A stretch of 64,000 bases of DNA. Origin: Halorubrum sodomense. GTDB taxonomy: Archaea > Halobacteriota > Halobacteria > Halobacteriales > Haloferacaceae. Position numbers and translations under genes: made by a program. The stretch lies in the NCBI RefSeq assembly GCF_900111935.1, contig NZ_FOYN01000001.1, forward strand, positions 186,001 through 250,000, read 5' to 3'. Numbering within the stretch: position 1 is the stretch's first letter; each line of letters begins with the position of its first letter. Below, piece after piece: positions 15,364 through 24,294 of the stretch. Below the pieces are notes generated by a model, which was not told where the DNA came from, searched no databases, and saw only the letters and a list, made by a program, of their open reading frames with translations.

Positions 15364-16386
15364 ATGTATCGGTTCACCCCGGACGAAATCGATCACGAGC
15401 GAGCCCACCACCAAGCGGTCATTCAGGGAGCCGACGACCTGGACGTGAAGCGGATCGGGAACCTCGGCGAGCTCGCGTTCGAGCAGTTCTGTCGCGAGTA
15501 CCTCCCCGTCGAGATGTGGGAGTGGGAAAACGAGGAAGCAATCCGGCGGTGTAACTCCGAGAGCTTCTCTGGGCATGACTTCGAGGTTTTTGGCTACACG
15601 GTCGACGTGAAGTCATCGCGGGACGTCTCGGCCTTCCTTCCCGAGTCGCTCGTTGAACGAGATCCCGACGACGACATCGTGGTAATGGTCTGGCATCGGG
15701 ACAACGAGGACAGTCTAATGCTACTCGGGTGGGAGCGACTCGAGACGCTGAAATCGAAGGTCGAAACGGAAAAGGCGTTCTCGGGCGAGTCCCCAGAAAA
15801 ACTCGACCACCTCGCGGCCCGCCCGATGAACGAACTGATCGACCTCGGTCCTAACACCGCCCACATGAATCAGAAGCCGGAGAATCCGTTCTCACCAGGG
15901 GATCGGGTGGTGAAGGCTGGCGACTCGGAGGCGTCAGTGGGGATCGTCATCGAGGTACTGCCGCCGGAGCAGAACACCGGCGCGTTCGGACACGAAATGG
16001 ACGGGGAAGCGGTGCGGGTCGCGTTCCCGAGTTCGCTCGACGAGGGACCAGGTGCGTGGCGGGACTACCACCCCGCGATCCTCGCGTCGTACTGTGACGA
16101 CCAGGACGTCAAGCTCTGGACGTACAAACACGAGAACCTCGCATTCGCAGACAACCCGTATGTCCCAGGAGATCAGGTGGTCAAGACCAGCCACAGCGAT
16201 CCGGACACGGCCGTCGTGGTGGAAGGCTCTGAGGAGCGTGGCGATGACAACGTGGCAGTCGCGTTCTTGGGTGATTTCGAGGAGAAGGACGTATCGCCGG
16301 GAGAGCTTTCGAAGCACTGTGAGGAGAGCGGGATCAAGTATTACACGTACGAGTATTCTGAACTGGATTTTACAACGCAAGACTGA
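15364..16386 (+). CDS. PD-(D/E)XK nuclease-like protein with two repeated C-terminal domains
   Basis: This protein of about 340 residues is started at the ATG at 15364 because a TATA box lies 25-30 bases upstream. The N-terminal domain has GNLGELAFEQF and then GHDFEVFGYTVDVKSS, a D...D-x-K arrangement typical of restriction-type PD-(D/E)XK nucleases. Two copies of a domain of about 90 residues follow: NPFSPGDRVVKAGDSEASVG...KLWTYKHENLAF (174-262) and NPYVPGDQVVKTSHSDPDTA...KYYTYEYSELDF (264-337). They look like SH3-type beta barrels. It may recognise modified or foreign DNA, and sits beside an Mrr-like gene. Confidence 0.65.
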   Translation: MYRFTPDEIDHERAHHQAVIQGADDLDVKRIGNLGELAFEQFCREYLPVEMWEWENEEAIRRCNSESFSGHDFEVFGYTVDVKSSRDVSAFLPESLVERDPDDDIVVMVWHRDNEDSLMLLGWERLETLKSKVETEKAFSGESPEKLDHLAARPMNELIDLGPNTAHMNQKPENPFSPGDRVVKAGDSEASVGIVIEVLPPEQNTGAFGHEMDGEAVRVAFPSSLDEGPGAWRDYHPAILASYCDDQDVKLWTYKHENLAFADNPYVPGDQVVKTSHSDPDTAVVVEGSEERGDDNVAVAFLGDFEEKDVSPGELSKHCEESGIKYYTYEYSELDFTTQD

Positions 16387-16457
16387 TCCAGCTGCTGTAA
16401 CGTACTGGTTGCTCTGGCAGGAGGATTTTTGTTCAGCGGTGAAAACTTCGATCTTGA

Positions 16458-17495
16458 ATGAAAGCATCGACGGCGAAAGAGGAACTGCTCGATAAAGGGT
16501 TACAGATCGACCACGAGCAGTTCGAGCAGCTCTGTAAAATGGTGATCGAGCGGGCAGAGCCAACTCGTGAACTCGAGCTAACACCGTTCCGTGGCGATGG
16601 TGGCATCGATATTCACGCGGTCATCGACCGAGAACTATTCCATGCCCGGCTCGGCGTACAAGCAAAACAGTATGCTACTGGAAACACCGTCGGCGCCCGC
16701 ACCCTCCGTGGATTTAAAGGTGCACTCTCAGAGCAGCAGTATCATATCGGAACGGTGATCACAACGTCCTCGTTCACTTCTGGAGCCGAGACAAGCGCAG
16801 ACCAAGATTTCATCCGACTGATCGACGGTGACCGGCTCACGGACATCATGATCGAGAGCAGTATCGGCGTCGTTACAGACGACGAATCATACGAACTCGA
16901 TCCCACGTTCTGGAGTGCGTTCGAGAAACCGGAGCGCACCGATACTATTCCGTCACTAGAGGTGCCACAGGCAGACAATTTCAGCGTGATACGTACTGTT
17001 ATCCAGGCGGTTGGATCGGGTTCGGATATTAAGCCCGAGATCGCAGAATACGTTCGAAGACAGAGGGATACAGACACGTTTAATCCGCGGCAAGCGGATT
17101 ATTACGGTATCGCCGCGTGGCTCCTCCAGTTTCTCCACAAAGAACAGGAGGTCGAAATCGACAACCACACGATCCGTCGTTGGGGACTCACCCGACTCGG
17201 TGAGGAATACCTCACGTACCTCGATCGTGGCGATCGAGAATCCGCGGATAACCTCCTCACACAGCAGATCCATGACGTCGAGATCATCTCCCGTGTATAC
17301 GCTCAACTAGAAGAAGACGGTACTCTCTCCCGACGTGATATTACGAATATCCTCGCTGCCGAAACGGATCTCTCGGATTCAACCACTCGTCGACGCGCCC
17401 GAACCGTTGGCGAGTGGCTCGTTTGCCTCCCTGAAATCACGACGAGTGGCCGGGGATCTGAGCAACAATACGTGCTGGACTCAACGCCACGTTGA
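16458..17495 (+). CDS. Mrr-like restriction endonuclease
   Basis: The first 110 of 345 residues form an Mrr-type catalytic domain: FEQLCKMVIERAEP, then FRGDGGIDIHAV with the metal-binding Asp, then GVQAKQYATGNTVG with the QxK variant of D/E-x-K. YHIGTVITTSSFTSGAE is the next conserved block. The C-terminal 200 residues carry winged-helix-like segments (RWGLTRLGEEYLTYL, TLSRRDITNILAAET) that could provide DNA specificity. It lies tail to tail with a Dam-type adenine methylase, so the two may form a restriction-modification pair. Confidence 0.85.
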   Translation: MKASTAKEELLDKGLQIDHEQFEQLCKMVIERAEPTRELELTPFRGDGGIDIHAVIDRELFHARLGVQAKQYATGNTVGARTLRGFKGALSEQQYHIGTVITTSSFTSGAETSADQDFIRLIDGDRLTDIMIESSIGVVTDDESYELDPTFWSAFEKPERTDTIPSLEVPQADNFSVIRTVIQAVGSGSDIKPEIAEYVRRQRDTDTFNPRQADYYGIAAWLLQFLHKEQEVEIDNHTIRRWGLTRLGEEYLTYLDRGDRESADNLLTQQIHDVEIISRVYAQLEEDGTLSRRDITNILAAETDLSDSTTRRRARTVGEWLVCLPEITTSGRGSEQQYVLDSTPR

Positions 17496-17510
17496 GTGAT
17501 TTCCGACGGC

Positions 17511-18380
17511 TCACTCTGTAAAGTCGGAGAGAGTCTTTCGTCGTTGCGCCTCTGCTGGAACGTTTGTAATGAGAACTTCTGAGACCTCCCCGCGACTACT
17601 GGCATCGCTATTTATAACACGAGTAGCATCCACGTATCTGATCGAGAACACGTCGTAGTCTTCGTATAACTCCGTGATTGGCGGCGAGTTAGAGAGGATC
17701 ACGGAAACGTCCATTTCCGTGAGTTCGATCACGACATCGCGAAGTCGGCGTTGATCCTCTCGGTCGAATCCCTCTGCTTGGTACGAATTGAAATCCGCAG
17801 TTTTCGACACCGGTTCGTACGGCGGATCGAAATACACAAGATCGCCCCTAGAAGCCTCATCAACGACGTAGCTGAAATCCGTATTGAACACGGCCGTGTC
17901 CTGGAGGACACGCGATGCCTTTCGGATCCGCTGTTCTTGTACCCAATCTGGATCTGAATACCGCCCGAAAGAGACGTTAAATTCGCCGTCACTGTTCTCC
18001 CGATACAATCCGTTGAAACACGTCCGATTTAGATATAATAGTAAGCTTGCCTCTCGGACCCGCTCGTCTTGTGTCAGAGCCGACTGTGTGAGGAACTCAT
18101 TGAACTCCGACCGAGCGTCGTAGTAGTATTCTTCAGTATGCTCGTGTGTCTTGTTCTCGGAAATGAGGGCGTCCGGTTGGTCTCGGACGATCTCATAAAA
18201 CGTTGTTAACCGCGTATTTAGATCGTTTATCGTCCCGTCGTCAGGATCCTGCTGAAAAAAGACTGCGCCGCCCCCTACGAACGGTTCGTGATACGCCTCA
18301 TATGAGATCGGAAACAGTGCCGTAATCTCTGAGAGAAGCTGGCGCTTCCCACCCGCCCATTTTAAAATCGGCTCCACCAT
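17511..18380 (-). CDS. DNA N6-adenine methyltransferase, Dam/DpnM class
   Basis: This 289-residue protein begins MVEPILKWAGGKRQLLSEI, the SAM-binding motif of the Dam class. VGGGAVFF and then YFDPPYEP follow; DPPY is the catalytic motif. Length is normal for Dam/M.DpnIIA enzymes. Members methylate adenine, often in GATC, but the site cannot be read from the sequence. The gene is AT-richer than the chromosome, as are its neighbours. It would protect host DNA from the convergent Mrr-like nuclease or act as an orphan methylase. Confidence 0.9.
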   Translation of the reverse strand: MVEPILKWAGGKRQLLSEITALFPISYEAYHEPFVGGGAVFFQQDPDDGTINDLNTRLTTFYEIVRDQPDALISENKTHEHTEEYYYDARSEFNEFLTQSALTQDERVREASLLLYLNRTCFNGLYRENSDGEFNVSFGRYSDPDWVQEQRIRKASRVLQDTAVFNTDFSYVVDEASRGDLVYFDPPYEPVSKTADFNSYQAEGFDREDQRRLRDVVIELTEMDVSVILSNSPPITELYEDYDVFSIRYVDATRVINSDASSRGEVSEVLITNVPAEAQRRKTLSDFTE

Positions 18381-18477
18381 TCAGTACAAATCTCCTCGGT
18401 ATTAGCAAAAAACTGTCTCGTTAGAGTAACAGTCTGTCTAGTCACTAGATCTGTCTTGTTGAGGTGGTGTCTGAGGA

Positions 18478-19746
18478 CTAGTTACCCGCAACACCACCCT
18501 GCTCTCGAAGAACCGTTGCGACATCCCCTAGACGCTCCGATTCCTTCGGGAGGTTCTCGAGCGCCGTATTAAGATCGACCGCCAGCGAATACTGATTCTC
18601 GTCGCCACGACCCCGTCCCTGCCGTTTGTTGAGCACGTTCGTATCAGCGAGATCGTTGAGCCGGTCACGGAACCGCCGGTTCGAGAGGACGTTCACATCG
18701 GCGTACTCACAGAAGGTCTTGTACTGAGTGTAGATCGGCGTCGTCGTCACAGGTGTGTCGCCCTGTATTCCGTGATACGTGACTGCCATGAGCGCGAGCA
18801 TTCGCTGGTTCGGGAGCGTCTGAATCCCCGACTCAATGGCTTTCGTCTCCAGGAAGTCCCGTGCCTCGCGCACGTGCTCTTCTGTGACGGTCGTCTCGCC
18901 CCTATCGTCGGCAAACCGAGTCGCACGGAACAGCAGCCGGATCGCCTCCCGAGCGTCTCCCGTATCCTGTGCGCCTAGCGCCGCGGCAAGCGGGATCGTG
19001 TCGTCGCTCAGGATCTCGCTTCGGAGATGCTGGTAGTCCTCGACGTCGTCCTCGAAATACGTGTCCCGGAGGGCACCGACGGCACGCCGTGCGAGGATGT
19101 TGCGGAGCTGATCAGCGTCGTAGGGCTCGAAGCGAACCTCGTCTTCGCCGAGACTCGACCGGACGTCGGCGTCGAGGTTCTCGCGGAACTGGAGGTCGTT
19201 CGTAATCCCGATGAGCGAGAGACGGACGCCGTCCGGATTCGACCGCGGGAGTTCGTAGAGGATGTAGTCGTCGTCGCCGATGGCATCGATCTCGTCGAGG
19301 ACAACGATGACCGTCCCGCCGACCTTCTCTAGGTTCTCGATCACCATATTGAGCAGAGTCTTCCGCTGGTGACCGCTTGGCAGCTCCTCACCGGGCCCGA
19401 ATCGCTTCTCACGGAGTCGCTTGACGAGATGTGTGAGGACGTGGTAGGAGCCATCCATGCCCTTACAACGGATGTGAACGACGGTGAGGTCCATCTCGGA
19501 GTCGTCAGCGTACTCCTGGAGCTGGTCGGTCTTGAGGCGGATTCCGACGGTCTTCCCCTGCCCGGACTGCCCGTACACGATCAGGTTGAGCGGCGTTGAG
19601 CCCATCGTCGCTGGACGGAGGGCGGAGTGTATCTGATCGAGTTCCACCTCGCGCTCCGGCAGCGACTCGGGCTGATACGTCTGCTCGTTGGGGTTGAGGA
19701 CGTCCATGTCCTCGAAGATCGTGTCCTCGTCGCCGAACGCCTTCAT
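18478..19746 (-). CDS. Orc1/Cdc6-family initiator, plasmid-like
   Basis: This 422-residue AAA+ protein has Walker A YGQSGQGKT near residue 60 and Walker B VIVVLDEIDAIG near residue 140. An Arg-rich sensor 2 region (DTGDAREAIRLLFRATRFA) and a C-terminal winged helix (TNVLNKRQGRGRGDENQYSL) follow. Haloarchaea carry many such genes on chromosomes, plasmids and integrated elements, each next to its own origin. The divergent intergenic at 19747-20112 holds G-rich repeats that fit an origin recognised by this protein. Confidence 0.92.
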   Translation of the reverse strand: MKAFGDEDTIFEDMDVLNPNEQTYQPESLPEREVELDQIHSALRPATMGSTPLNLIVYGQSGQGKTVGIRLKTDQLQEYADDSEMDLTVVHIRCKGMDGSYHVLTHLVKRLREKRFGPGEELPSGHQRKTLLNMVIENLEKVGGTVIVVLDEIDAIGDDDYILYELPRSNPDGVRLSLIGITNDLQFRENLDADVRSSLGEDEVRFEPYDADQLRNILARRAVGALRDTYFEDDVEDYQHLRSEILSDDTIPLAAALGAQDTGDAREAIRLLFRATRFADDRGETTVTEEHVREARDFLETKAIESGIQTLPNQRMLALMAVTYHGIQGDTPVTTTPIYTQYKTFCEYADVNVLSNRRFRDRLNDLADTNVLNKRQGRGRGDENQYSLAVDLNTALENLPKESERLGDVATVLREQGGVAGN

Positions 19747-19880
19747 ACGCTCCCGTTTTCAGGTGTCATACATAAAACCCCCGTGTCCTACATGTCTTCC
19801 TGTCTAGCAGACGGGATAGCGTCCTGAATACCGTCTGTGGTTCTCTTGCCGTTCTACTGTACTTTGGCTGGCAGACGGGG

Positions 19881-19905
19881 ACAGAGGGGGGTGCGTCCAG
19901 CAAAC
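19881..19905 (+). repeat. ORB-like repeat copy 1
   Basis: The core GAGGGGGGTGCGTCC is followed by AGCAAAC. It shares 15 core bases with copy 2 and the same core inverted with copy 3. Confidence 0.6.
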
Positions 19906-20015
19906 TGCTGAGACGCTCAACTGTTGCTCCAGTGTCCCCATAACCAGCCACGATCCCAGAACCGCTCTGTACCCGATACGACACTCGTATTCATCGGCTC
20001 AGGACCGCGCAACCC

Positions 20016-20039
20016 TGGGAGGGGGGTGCGTCCGGCAAC
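20016..20039 (+). repeat. ORB-like repeat copy 2
   Basis: The core GAGGGGGGTGCGTCC is followed by GGCAAC, in the same orientation as copy 1 and about 135 bases away. Confidence 0.6.
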
Positions 20040-20112
20040 GGACCACAGCGAATGACGCTTCGAGAATAGTCGGCCCACAACGTTTTATCAAAACTCCCGG
20101 AGACGCACGTCT

Positions 20113-21066
20113 ATGGGGCAAAACGTCTCGCGAATCCACGAGCACGACCTCCGCTCGGTGTGGGAGAACGAAGAGCGGGACTTCACGCAATGGTTGACAG
20201 AGAATATCGACCTGCTCGCGTCCGAGTTGGGGATAGAGATCGAGGACGCACGAGCCGAGGAAGCCGTCGGCGACTTCTCGGCCGACATCGTCGCACGAGA
20301 GATGAACACGGGCGAGACCGTCGTCATCGAGAATCAATACAACCGGACGGACCACGACCACTTGGGGAAGCTTCTGACGTACTCGTCGGGAAAGAACGCC
20401 GGGTTCACGATGTGGCTCGCCGAGGAGTTCCGGCCGGAGCACCGGAGCGTCCTCGAATGGTTGAATGAAACCGGGCCGAAGGGTGCGAAATTCTTCGCGA
20501 TCAGACCCCGCGTCGTGAGTATCGAGGGATCCGAGGAGCGTGGGTTTGAGTTCGAAGTCGTCGTTGAGCCGAACGAATGGGAACGTGAGGTGAGTACCGA
20601 GTCTCTTTCCGACTCCGAGCACAGCTACCGTCAGTTCTTCGCCGAGATGGTTGAGGCGTACTCGCAGCGACGTCCGGCCTGGTACAAACTCAAACCTGGG
20701 CCTCGGAACTATCTGACGTTCAGTGCCGGTATCTCAGGTGTCCGATTCGGCTGGGTGTTCCACCAGGGGCCGGAGTTCTCCGTCGAGCTCTACATCTCCA
20801 CGTCGGATAAGGAGCGCAACGAGGAGATATTCGAGGCGCTGAAACGCGACCGAACGGATATTGAGAGCAATTTAGGCGTCGAGTTGGAGTGGGAACGTCT
20901 ACCTGAGAAACAAGCATCCCGGATCAAGCAGCCTGAAGATATTGATAGGACCATCACCGATCTCACCGCAGACCAGCGAAATCACTTGGTCGAATGGGGG
21001 GTGGATGCGATGGACGCATTCCAGGAGGAGTTCGAACCGCGTCTTTCCGCTCTCGGCTCCAACTGA
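20113..21066 (+). CDS. DUF4268 protein with PD-(D/E)XK-like N-terminal domain
   Basis: In this 317-residue protein the N-terminal half has FTQWLTENIDLLASELGIEIE, then GDFSADIVAREMNTGETVVIENQYNRTDHDHLGKLLTY. That is the D...E-N-Q variant of a PD-(D/E)XK nuclease core found in DUF4268 proteins. The C-terminal half carries the DUF4268 domain itself (FFAEMVEAYSQRRPAW...). Family members appear near restriction systems and on mobile elements; activity is inferred. The gene is bracketed by the candidate origin repeats on both sides. Confidence 0.8.
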   Translation: MGQNVSRIHEHDLRSVWENEERDFTQWLTENIDLLASELGIEIEDARAEEAVGDFSADIVAREMNTGETVVIENQYNRTDHDHLGKLLTYSSGKNAGFTMWLAEEFRPEHRSVLEWLNETGPKGAKFFAIRPRVVSIEGSEERGFEFEVVVEPNEWEREVSTESLSDSEHSYRQFFAEMVEAYSQRRPAWYKLKPGPRNYLTFSAGISGVRFGWVFHQGPEFSVELYISTSDKERNEEIFEALKRDRTDIESNLGVELEWERLPEKQASRIKQPEDIDRTITDLTADQRNHLVEWGVDAMDAFQEEFEPRLSALGSN

Positions 21067-21126
21067 TCGCTGCTTCTACCGGTGTAACGAACTCGTTGCG
21101 TAGGTGGCTTCCACCCTTCCCGTCTT

Positions 21127-21148
21127 GTTGGACGCACCCCCCTCCCCC
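21127..21148 (-). repeat. ORB-like repeat copy 3, inverted
   Basis: On the minus strand the core GAGGGGGGTGCGTCC is followed by AAC, opposite in orientation to copies 1 and 2. It lies 60 bases after the DUF4268 stop, so the repeats bracket that gene. Confidence 0.6.
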
Positions 21149-21285
21149 AGGTTCTATTTTAGATCACCGGCTCCGTTGAGATCTTCTGATGCTGAGAGGA
21201 ACTGTCTGCTGAATACAGAGGTTAAGTCCAGCAACCTACGTAAATTGGATAGATTTGCGGAGCCTCCAGACACATAGCTACGATT

Positions 21286-22209
21286 TCAAAATATCTCGAT
21301 ACCGAGAAAGGCGGTGGCTTTCGAGAATGAACTCATGAAAGGACCGGCAAGCGCGACCAGCGACCGGATCACTTGCTCCCAGAGGATTGTAATTGGACTT
21401 GAAGGTGGTAACGACTGAATCAGGGCTTCGGCTTCCTGTGCTGGAATCCCCGACTCTGAGCCGGCATCCGCCTCACCGAGATACGCCAACATCGTGTCCA
21501 TCTTCTTTTCTTGTAATGTTGCTTCGAAGCCGGCACTCTGGCCAGCAATCCAGCGAGCGAGCTTTACCAGCGGCAGGAGAAAGCCTGTCCCGAGCGCAAG
21601 TACGGCCAGCACCGACGCGACAAGTCGAACCGTGAGTTCGTCCCGGGCGTAGAGAACTAACCAGATACCGATTCCCGCTGTAGTCCCCCACAGGAAGAGT
21701 GCTTCCTGGAAGGATCGGAAGAACCACTCATGGTTGAGCTCCATCAAAGTCCGGAGCCCATCCTTCGTCGATTCGAGCTCGATGCCCTCTAGCAAGTGGC
21801 GAAACTCCCGCGTGTAATAGGCCGACCTGATAATGCCCGCAGTGACCAGCGTGATTGCTGGCGCCCAGAATATGACGCCGATGACGATCTGTAGGACGAC
21901 ACCTTCCTGTGGGGCGATTCGCAGCAGATACGGCGGGTCGATGTCAAGGGCGTCAGTGAGGATGCGGGCGAGGAATGGGTAGATAGCCATAATGACAGCC
22001 ATGAGAAGGCCGAACCCGAGGGTTCCCTTCGGGAACCGCTGCTCAGGTGGGTCACTCTGCCACGGACTATTGGTGAGTTTCTCGAACTGGGTGGGAAAAT
22101 GCTGATACTTCTTTTCCGTTCGGATGGTGGCTATTACTGCCATCAGTAAGAAGAAGGCCGACAGGAGAACAAATCCGATAGCGCCAGAATCAGCAAGGAG
22201 ATTTGTCAT
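21286..22209 (-). CDS. Multi-pass membrane protein of unknown function
   Basis: This 307-residue protein has about six hydrophobic segments: IGFVLLSAFFLLMAVIATI at the N terminus, a pair near residues 65-85 and 108-130, two near 170-215, and a C-terminal one. A cytosolic stretch (STKDGLRTLMELNHEWFF) lies between them. I do not recognise a family. It is an AT-richer accessory gene in the composite island, beside the DUF4268 gene but pointing the other way. Confidence 0.6.
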   Translation of the reverse strand: MTNLLADSGAIGFVLLSAFFLLMAVIATIRTEKKYQHFPTQFEKLTNSPWQSDPPEQRFPKGTLGFGLLMAVIMAIYPFLARILTDALDIDPPYLLRIAPQEGVVLQIVIGVIFWAPAITLVTAGIIRSAYYTREFRHLLEGIELESTKDGLRTLMELNHEWFFRSFQEALFLWGTTAGIGIWLVLYARDELTVRLVASVLAVLALGTGFLLPLVKLARWIAGQSAGFEATLQEKKMDTMLAYLGEADAGSESGIPAQEAEALIQSLPPSSPITILWEQVIRSLVALAGPFMSSFSKATAFLGIEIF

Positions 22210-22609
22210 TTTTGCTGATCACCTCGATGCCCTCATCGACTGTAAAACTACGTGGTGATACGTACAGTCACTGCTGAACTCAGCATTGCTTGGTTGATTT
22301 CGGTCTTCATAACTAATCCGAGCCCCGTACAAGATCCCCGCCCTGGAGTCAGCACGGCTCCGAGAACATATCACCAGATGAGGAGTCCAATAGAGCCTGA
22401 TGTACTTATTTTACTGACCGCGTAAGGCCATCAAGCCGATCCCAAACGCTCCGGGAATCATAACAAGAATCACCACTCCAGCGACACACTTGGTATAGGG
22501 AAGAATATCCAGAACACCACACCCTCCAGTTACAATATTCCAGATTACAGCGGGACAACGGCCAACGAGAGGTCCTGCGGCCTCGTTACGCGCAGAGCTT
22601 ACTCTTAAC
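22210..22609. pseudogene. Non-coding stretch with a truncated membrane-protein ORF
   Basis: No intact gene is seen. On the minus strand 22411-22609 encodes about 65 residues ending VAGVVILVMIPGAFGIGLMALRGQ, a hydrophobic C-terminal tail. Upstream codons of that frame come from the inserted IS element. It looks like the 3' end of a gene cut by the insertion, but could be a chance frame. Confidence 0.3.
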
Positions 22610-23544
22610 TGCTCTGTTGAATCCGAAGACGGCGTGGAGATCACTGTTTGAGAGCCTGTTCGAGGTTGTAGACTGTGGCGGTCAACACGAGTTCGCGGAA
22701 CTCGCGGTACCACGCGCGAGGGTGGACAGCGGGGCCGAACCGACGCTTGATGGCCGAGAAGGCGGTCTCGGCCATCCAGCGCTGGCCGTATAACTCGCTG
22801 TCCAACCGTGCGTTGTGCGCGTGATCGTACGCAGCGAACAACCGATGACGCAGCAGGGGCCGGACGCCCTCCGATCGGAGGGCGTCCCGGAGAGATTGGT
22901 CGTCATAGCCTTTGTCGCCGGCGAGACTCTCGATTTCCTCGGTGTTACGAAGGGCGACTCGACGGCCAGTTTGTGTGTCGTGCGGCCAGTGTGCCGAGCA
23001 GTGAAGATCGAGAACGGCACACGAGTCCGCATCGACGAGTGCCGTCGTTTTGAGCGTGCGTATGTGACGATCCGAGCGGTGTTGGTAGTGTCTCGATGCC
23101 GTTTCGCGGTCGAAGAAGGTGGCATCGATGGCACCGTGCGAACCCGGATCGCAGATGTTCGCGGACTCACGAAGGAAGCCTCGCCACACGGACATGGGCA
23201 CCCTCTCAAATGACCGGTACAGCGTTGAGGGTGCAGGAAATGCCGTTCGAGCGAGCTGTAACAGACCACGAACACGATCCATTTCACTCGCCCAATCCAC
23301 GATCTCGCGGTACGTCGCATCCATGTGAACCCACAAAAAGTGGAGCGTCACATGCTCCCACCCGGGAAATCCGTTGCCAGTCGGATCACTCACCGCCGTT
23401 GGACTGGCGGCACAGCGCTTTTGAGCCAGCGACACGGCTTGCTTAACGAAGCGGAAGAGTGGTTTGGACACATTCGGCTCTTCCGCTTCGCTTCCACCTT
23501 CAGAGCGACGCTATTCCGCCGCCTTCTGCGGATTCAACAGAGCA
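22610..23544 (-). mobile_element. IS5-family insertion sequence
   Basis: The element of about 935 bases is bounded by inverted repeats with a 16-base core, TGCTCTGTTGAATCCG, at 22610-22625 and inverted at 23529-23544. It contains one transposase gene on the minus strand. I could not identify a clear target duplication. It sits between the composite island and the remnant provirus, and probably helped to truncate both. Confidence 0.8.
22641..23471 (-). CDS. IS5-family DDE transposase
   Basis: The 276-residue transposase has the DDE residues in GAIDATFFDRETASRHYQ (first Asp), SLAGDKGYDDQSL (second Asp) and WMAETAFSAIKRRFG (Glu). The spacing and the E-x6-R/K pattern near the C terminus are those of the IS5 group common in haloarchaea. 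It is full length and uninterrupted, so the element may still be active. Confidence 0.92.
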   Translation of the reverse strand: MSKPLFRFVKQAVSLAQKRCAASPTAVSDPTGNGFPGWEHVTLHFLWVHMDATYREIVDWASEMDRVRGLLQLARTAFPAPSTLYRSFERVPMSVWRGFLRESANICDPGSHGAIDATFFDRETASRHYQHRSDRHIRTLKTTALVDADSCAVLDLHCSAHWPHDTQTGRRVALRNTEEIESLAGDKGYDDQSLRDALRSEGVRPLLRHRLFAAYDHAHNARLDSELYGQRWMAETAFSAIKRRFGPAVHPRAWYREFRELVLTATVYNLEQALKQ

Positions 23545-23626
23545 CAGCCGACCCATTTCGGGAAGGTCGAGGGGAATTAAATTCGCCTGCGTCTATCCGT
23601 CCGTTTCTGGACGGTATGGACAAAAC

Positions 23627-23663
23627 GGTGAAGCCTCGGGGCTTGTCCCCGAGGTACTTCACC
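23627..23663 (+). repeat. Orphan IS605/IS1341-type right-end hairpin
   Basis: GGTGAAGCCTCGGGG and CCCCGAGGTACTTCACC form an imperfect stem around a CTTGT loop. This matches the form of right ends of IS200/IS605-type elements, where the 3' end of tnpB and its guide RNA lie. No tnpA or tnpB is present. It abuts the point (23667) where similarity to the intact provirus begins, so it probably marks an old insertion and deletion. Confidence 0.5.
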
Positions 23664-23846
23664 GTCGCGACTCGCTACGCATCGGAATTGACCGAATCCG
23701 TTTCCCCTGAACCCGGTCCTAAAATCGGGTTGAATACGGCGCCGATCGCGACCCCCTCGTGTCGCACGATCGACCCCACCAACTCCGGGGTGATCTCCGG
23801 ATGATGGGCCTCCGGGTCGAGCCGGACGAGGCCCCCGCGAGGGTCG

Positions 23847-24054
23847 ATGGGATTCAAAAGTCTCGTCGACCGGGACGGCAGCGGAACCGTGACGATCGAC
23901 AAGCAGCACCTCGAACTCGACGGACTAGTCGCCGACGACGGCTCGATCAAGGAAGCCGACGCGAACACGCAGCGCGTCGGCGAGCGCGCGCCTGGTGCGC
24001 TTCCCCGAGGACGGCGAAGTGCCGACGCTGTTGGAACTCGTGGGGCGAGCGTGA
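23847..24054 (+). pseudogene. Frameshifted homologue of the 10864 gene
   Basis: Start and stop correspond to those of the 69-residue gene at 10864, but two bases are missing after GGCGAGCGCGCG (near 23990). Translation continues in another frame. Before that point the two encode nearly the same peptide. Confidence 0.8.
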
Positions 24055-24294
24055 AACCTCGTGGAAAGGGGGTTCTCGACGCGACCCCGTGGGATCCGAC
24101 GTAGATGTATTCACGATCCGCGATCTACGTACTTCGCTCGGCCTGATCGGTGCGCGAGGTAGATAAAAATCGCTTGTGTTGTGGGTGGCGGCCACGGCGA
24201 TTGTGGTCGATCCGTGGGTATCACTTCAACACGTGCCGGTTCAGTTACTCCAGAACGACGGGATTGCGACCCCGGTACACACGATGTGATATAC

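Larger units (their letters stand above)
19747..20112. other. Candidate replication origin beside Orc1
   Basis: The gap between the divergent Orc1 and DUF4268 genes holds two direct copies of an element with core GAGGGGGGTGCGTCC (about 19884-19898 and 20019-20033). An inverted third copy lies past the DUF4268 gene at 21127-21148. A G-run plus a conserved flank next to orc1 is the usual form of haloarchaeal origin recognition boxes. CAGACGGG also recurs (19808-19815, 19872-19879). Confidence 0.6.

Noticed and set aside
18484-18496. Possible further copy of the CCGCAACACAAGC motif
   Set aside because: It reads CCGCAACACCACC; the last bases do not match and it lies in the Orc1 coding end, so I do not count it.
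22610-23544. Target-site duplication of the IS element
   Set aside because: The bases flanking the inverted repeats do not match clearly, so none is reported.
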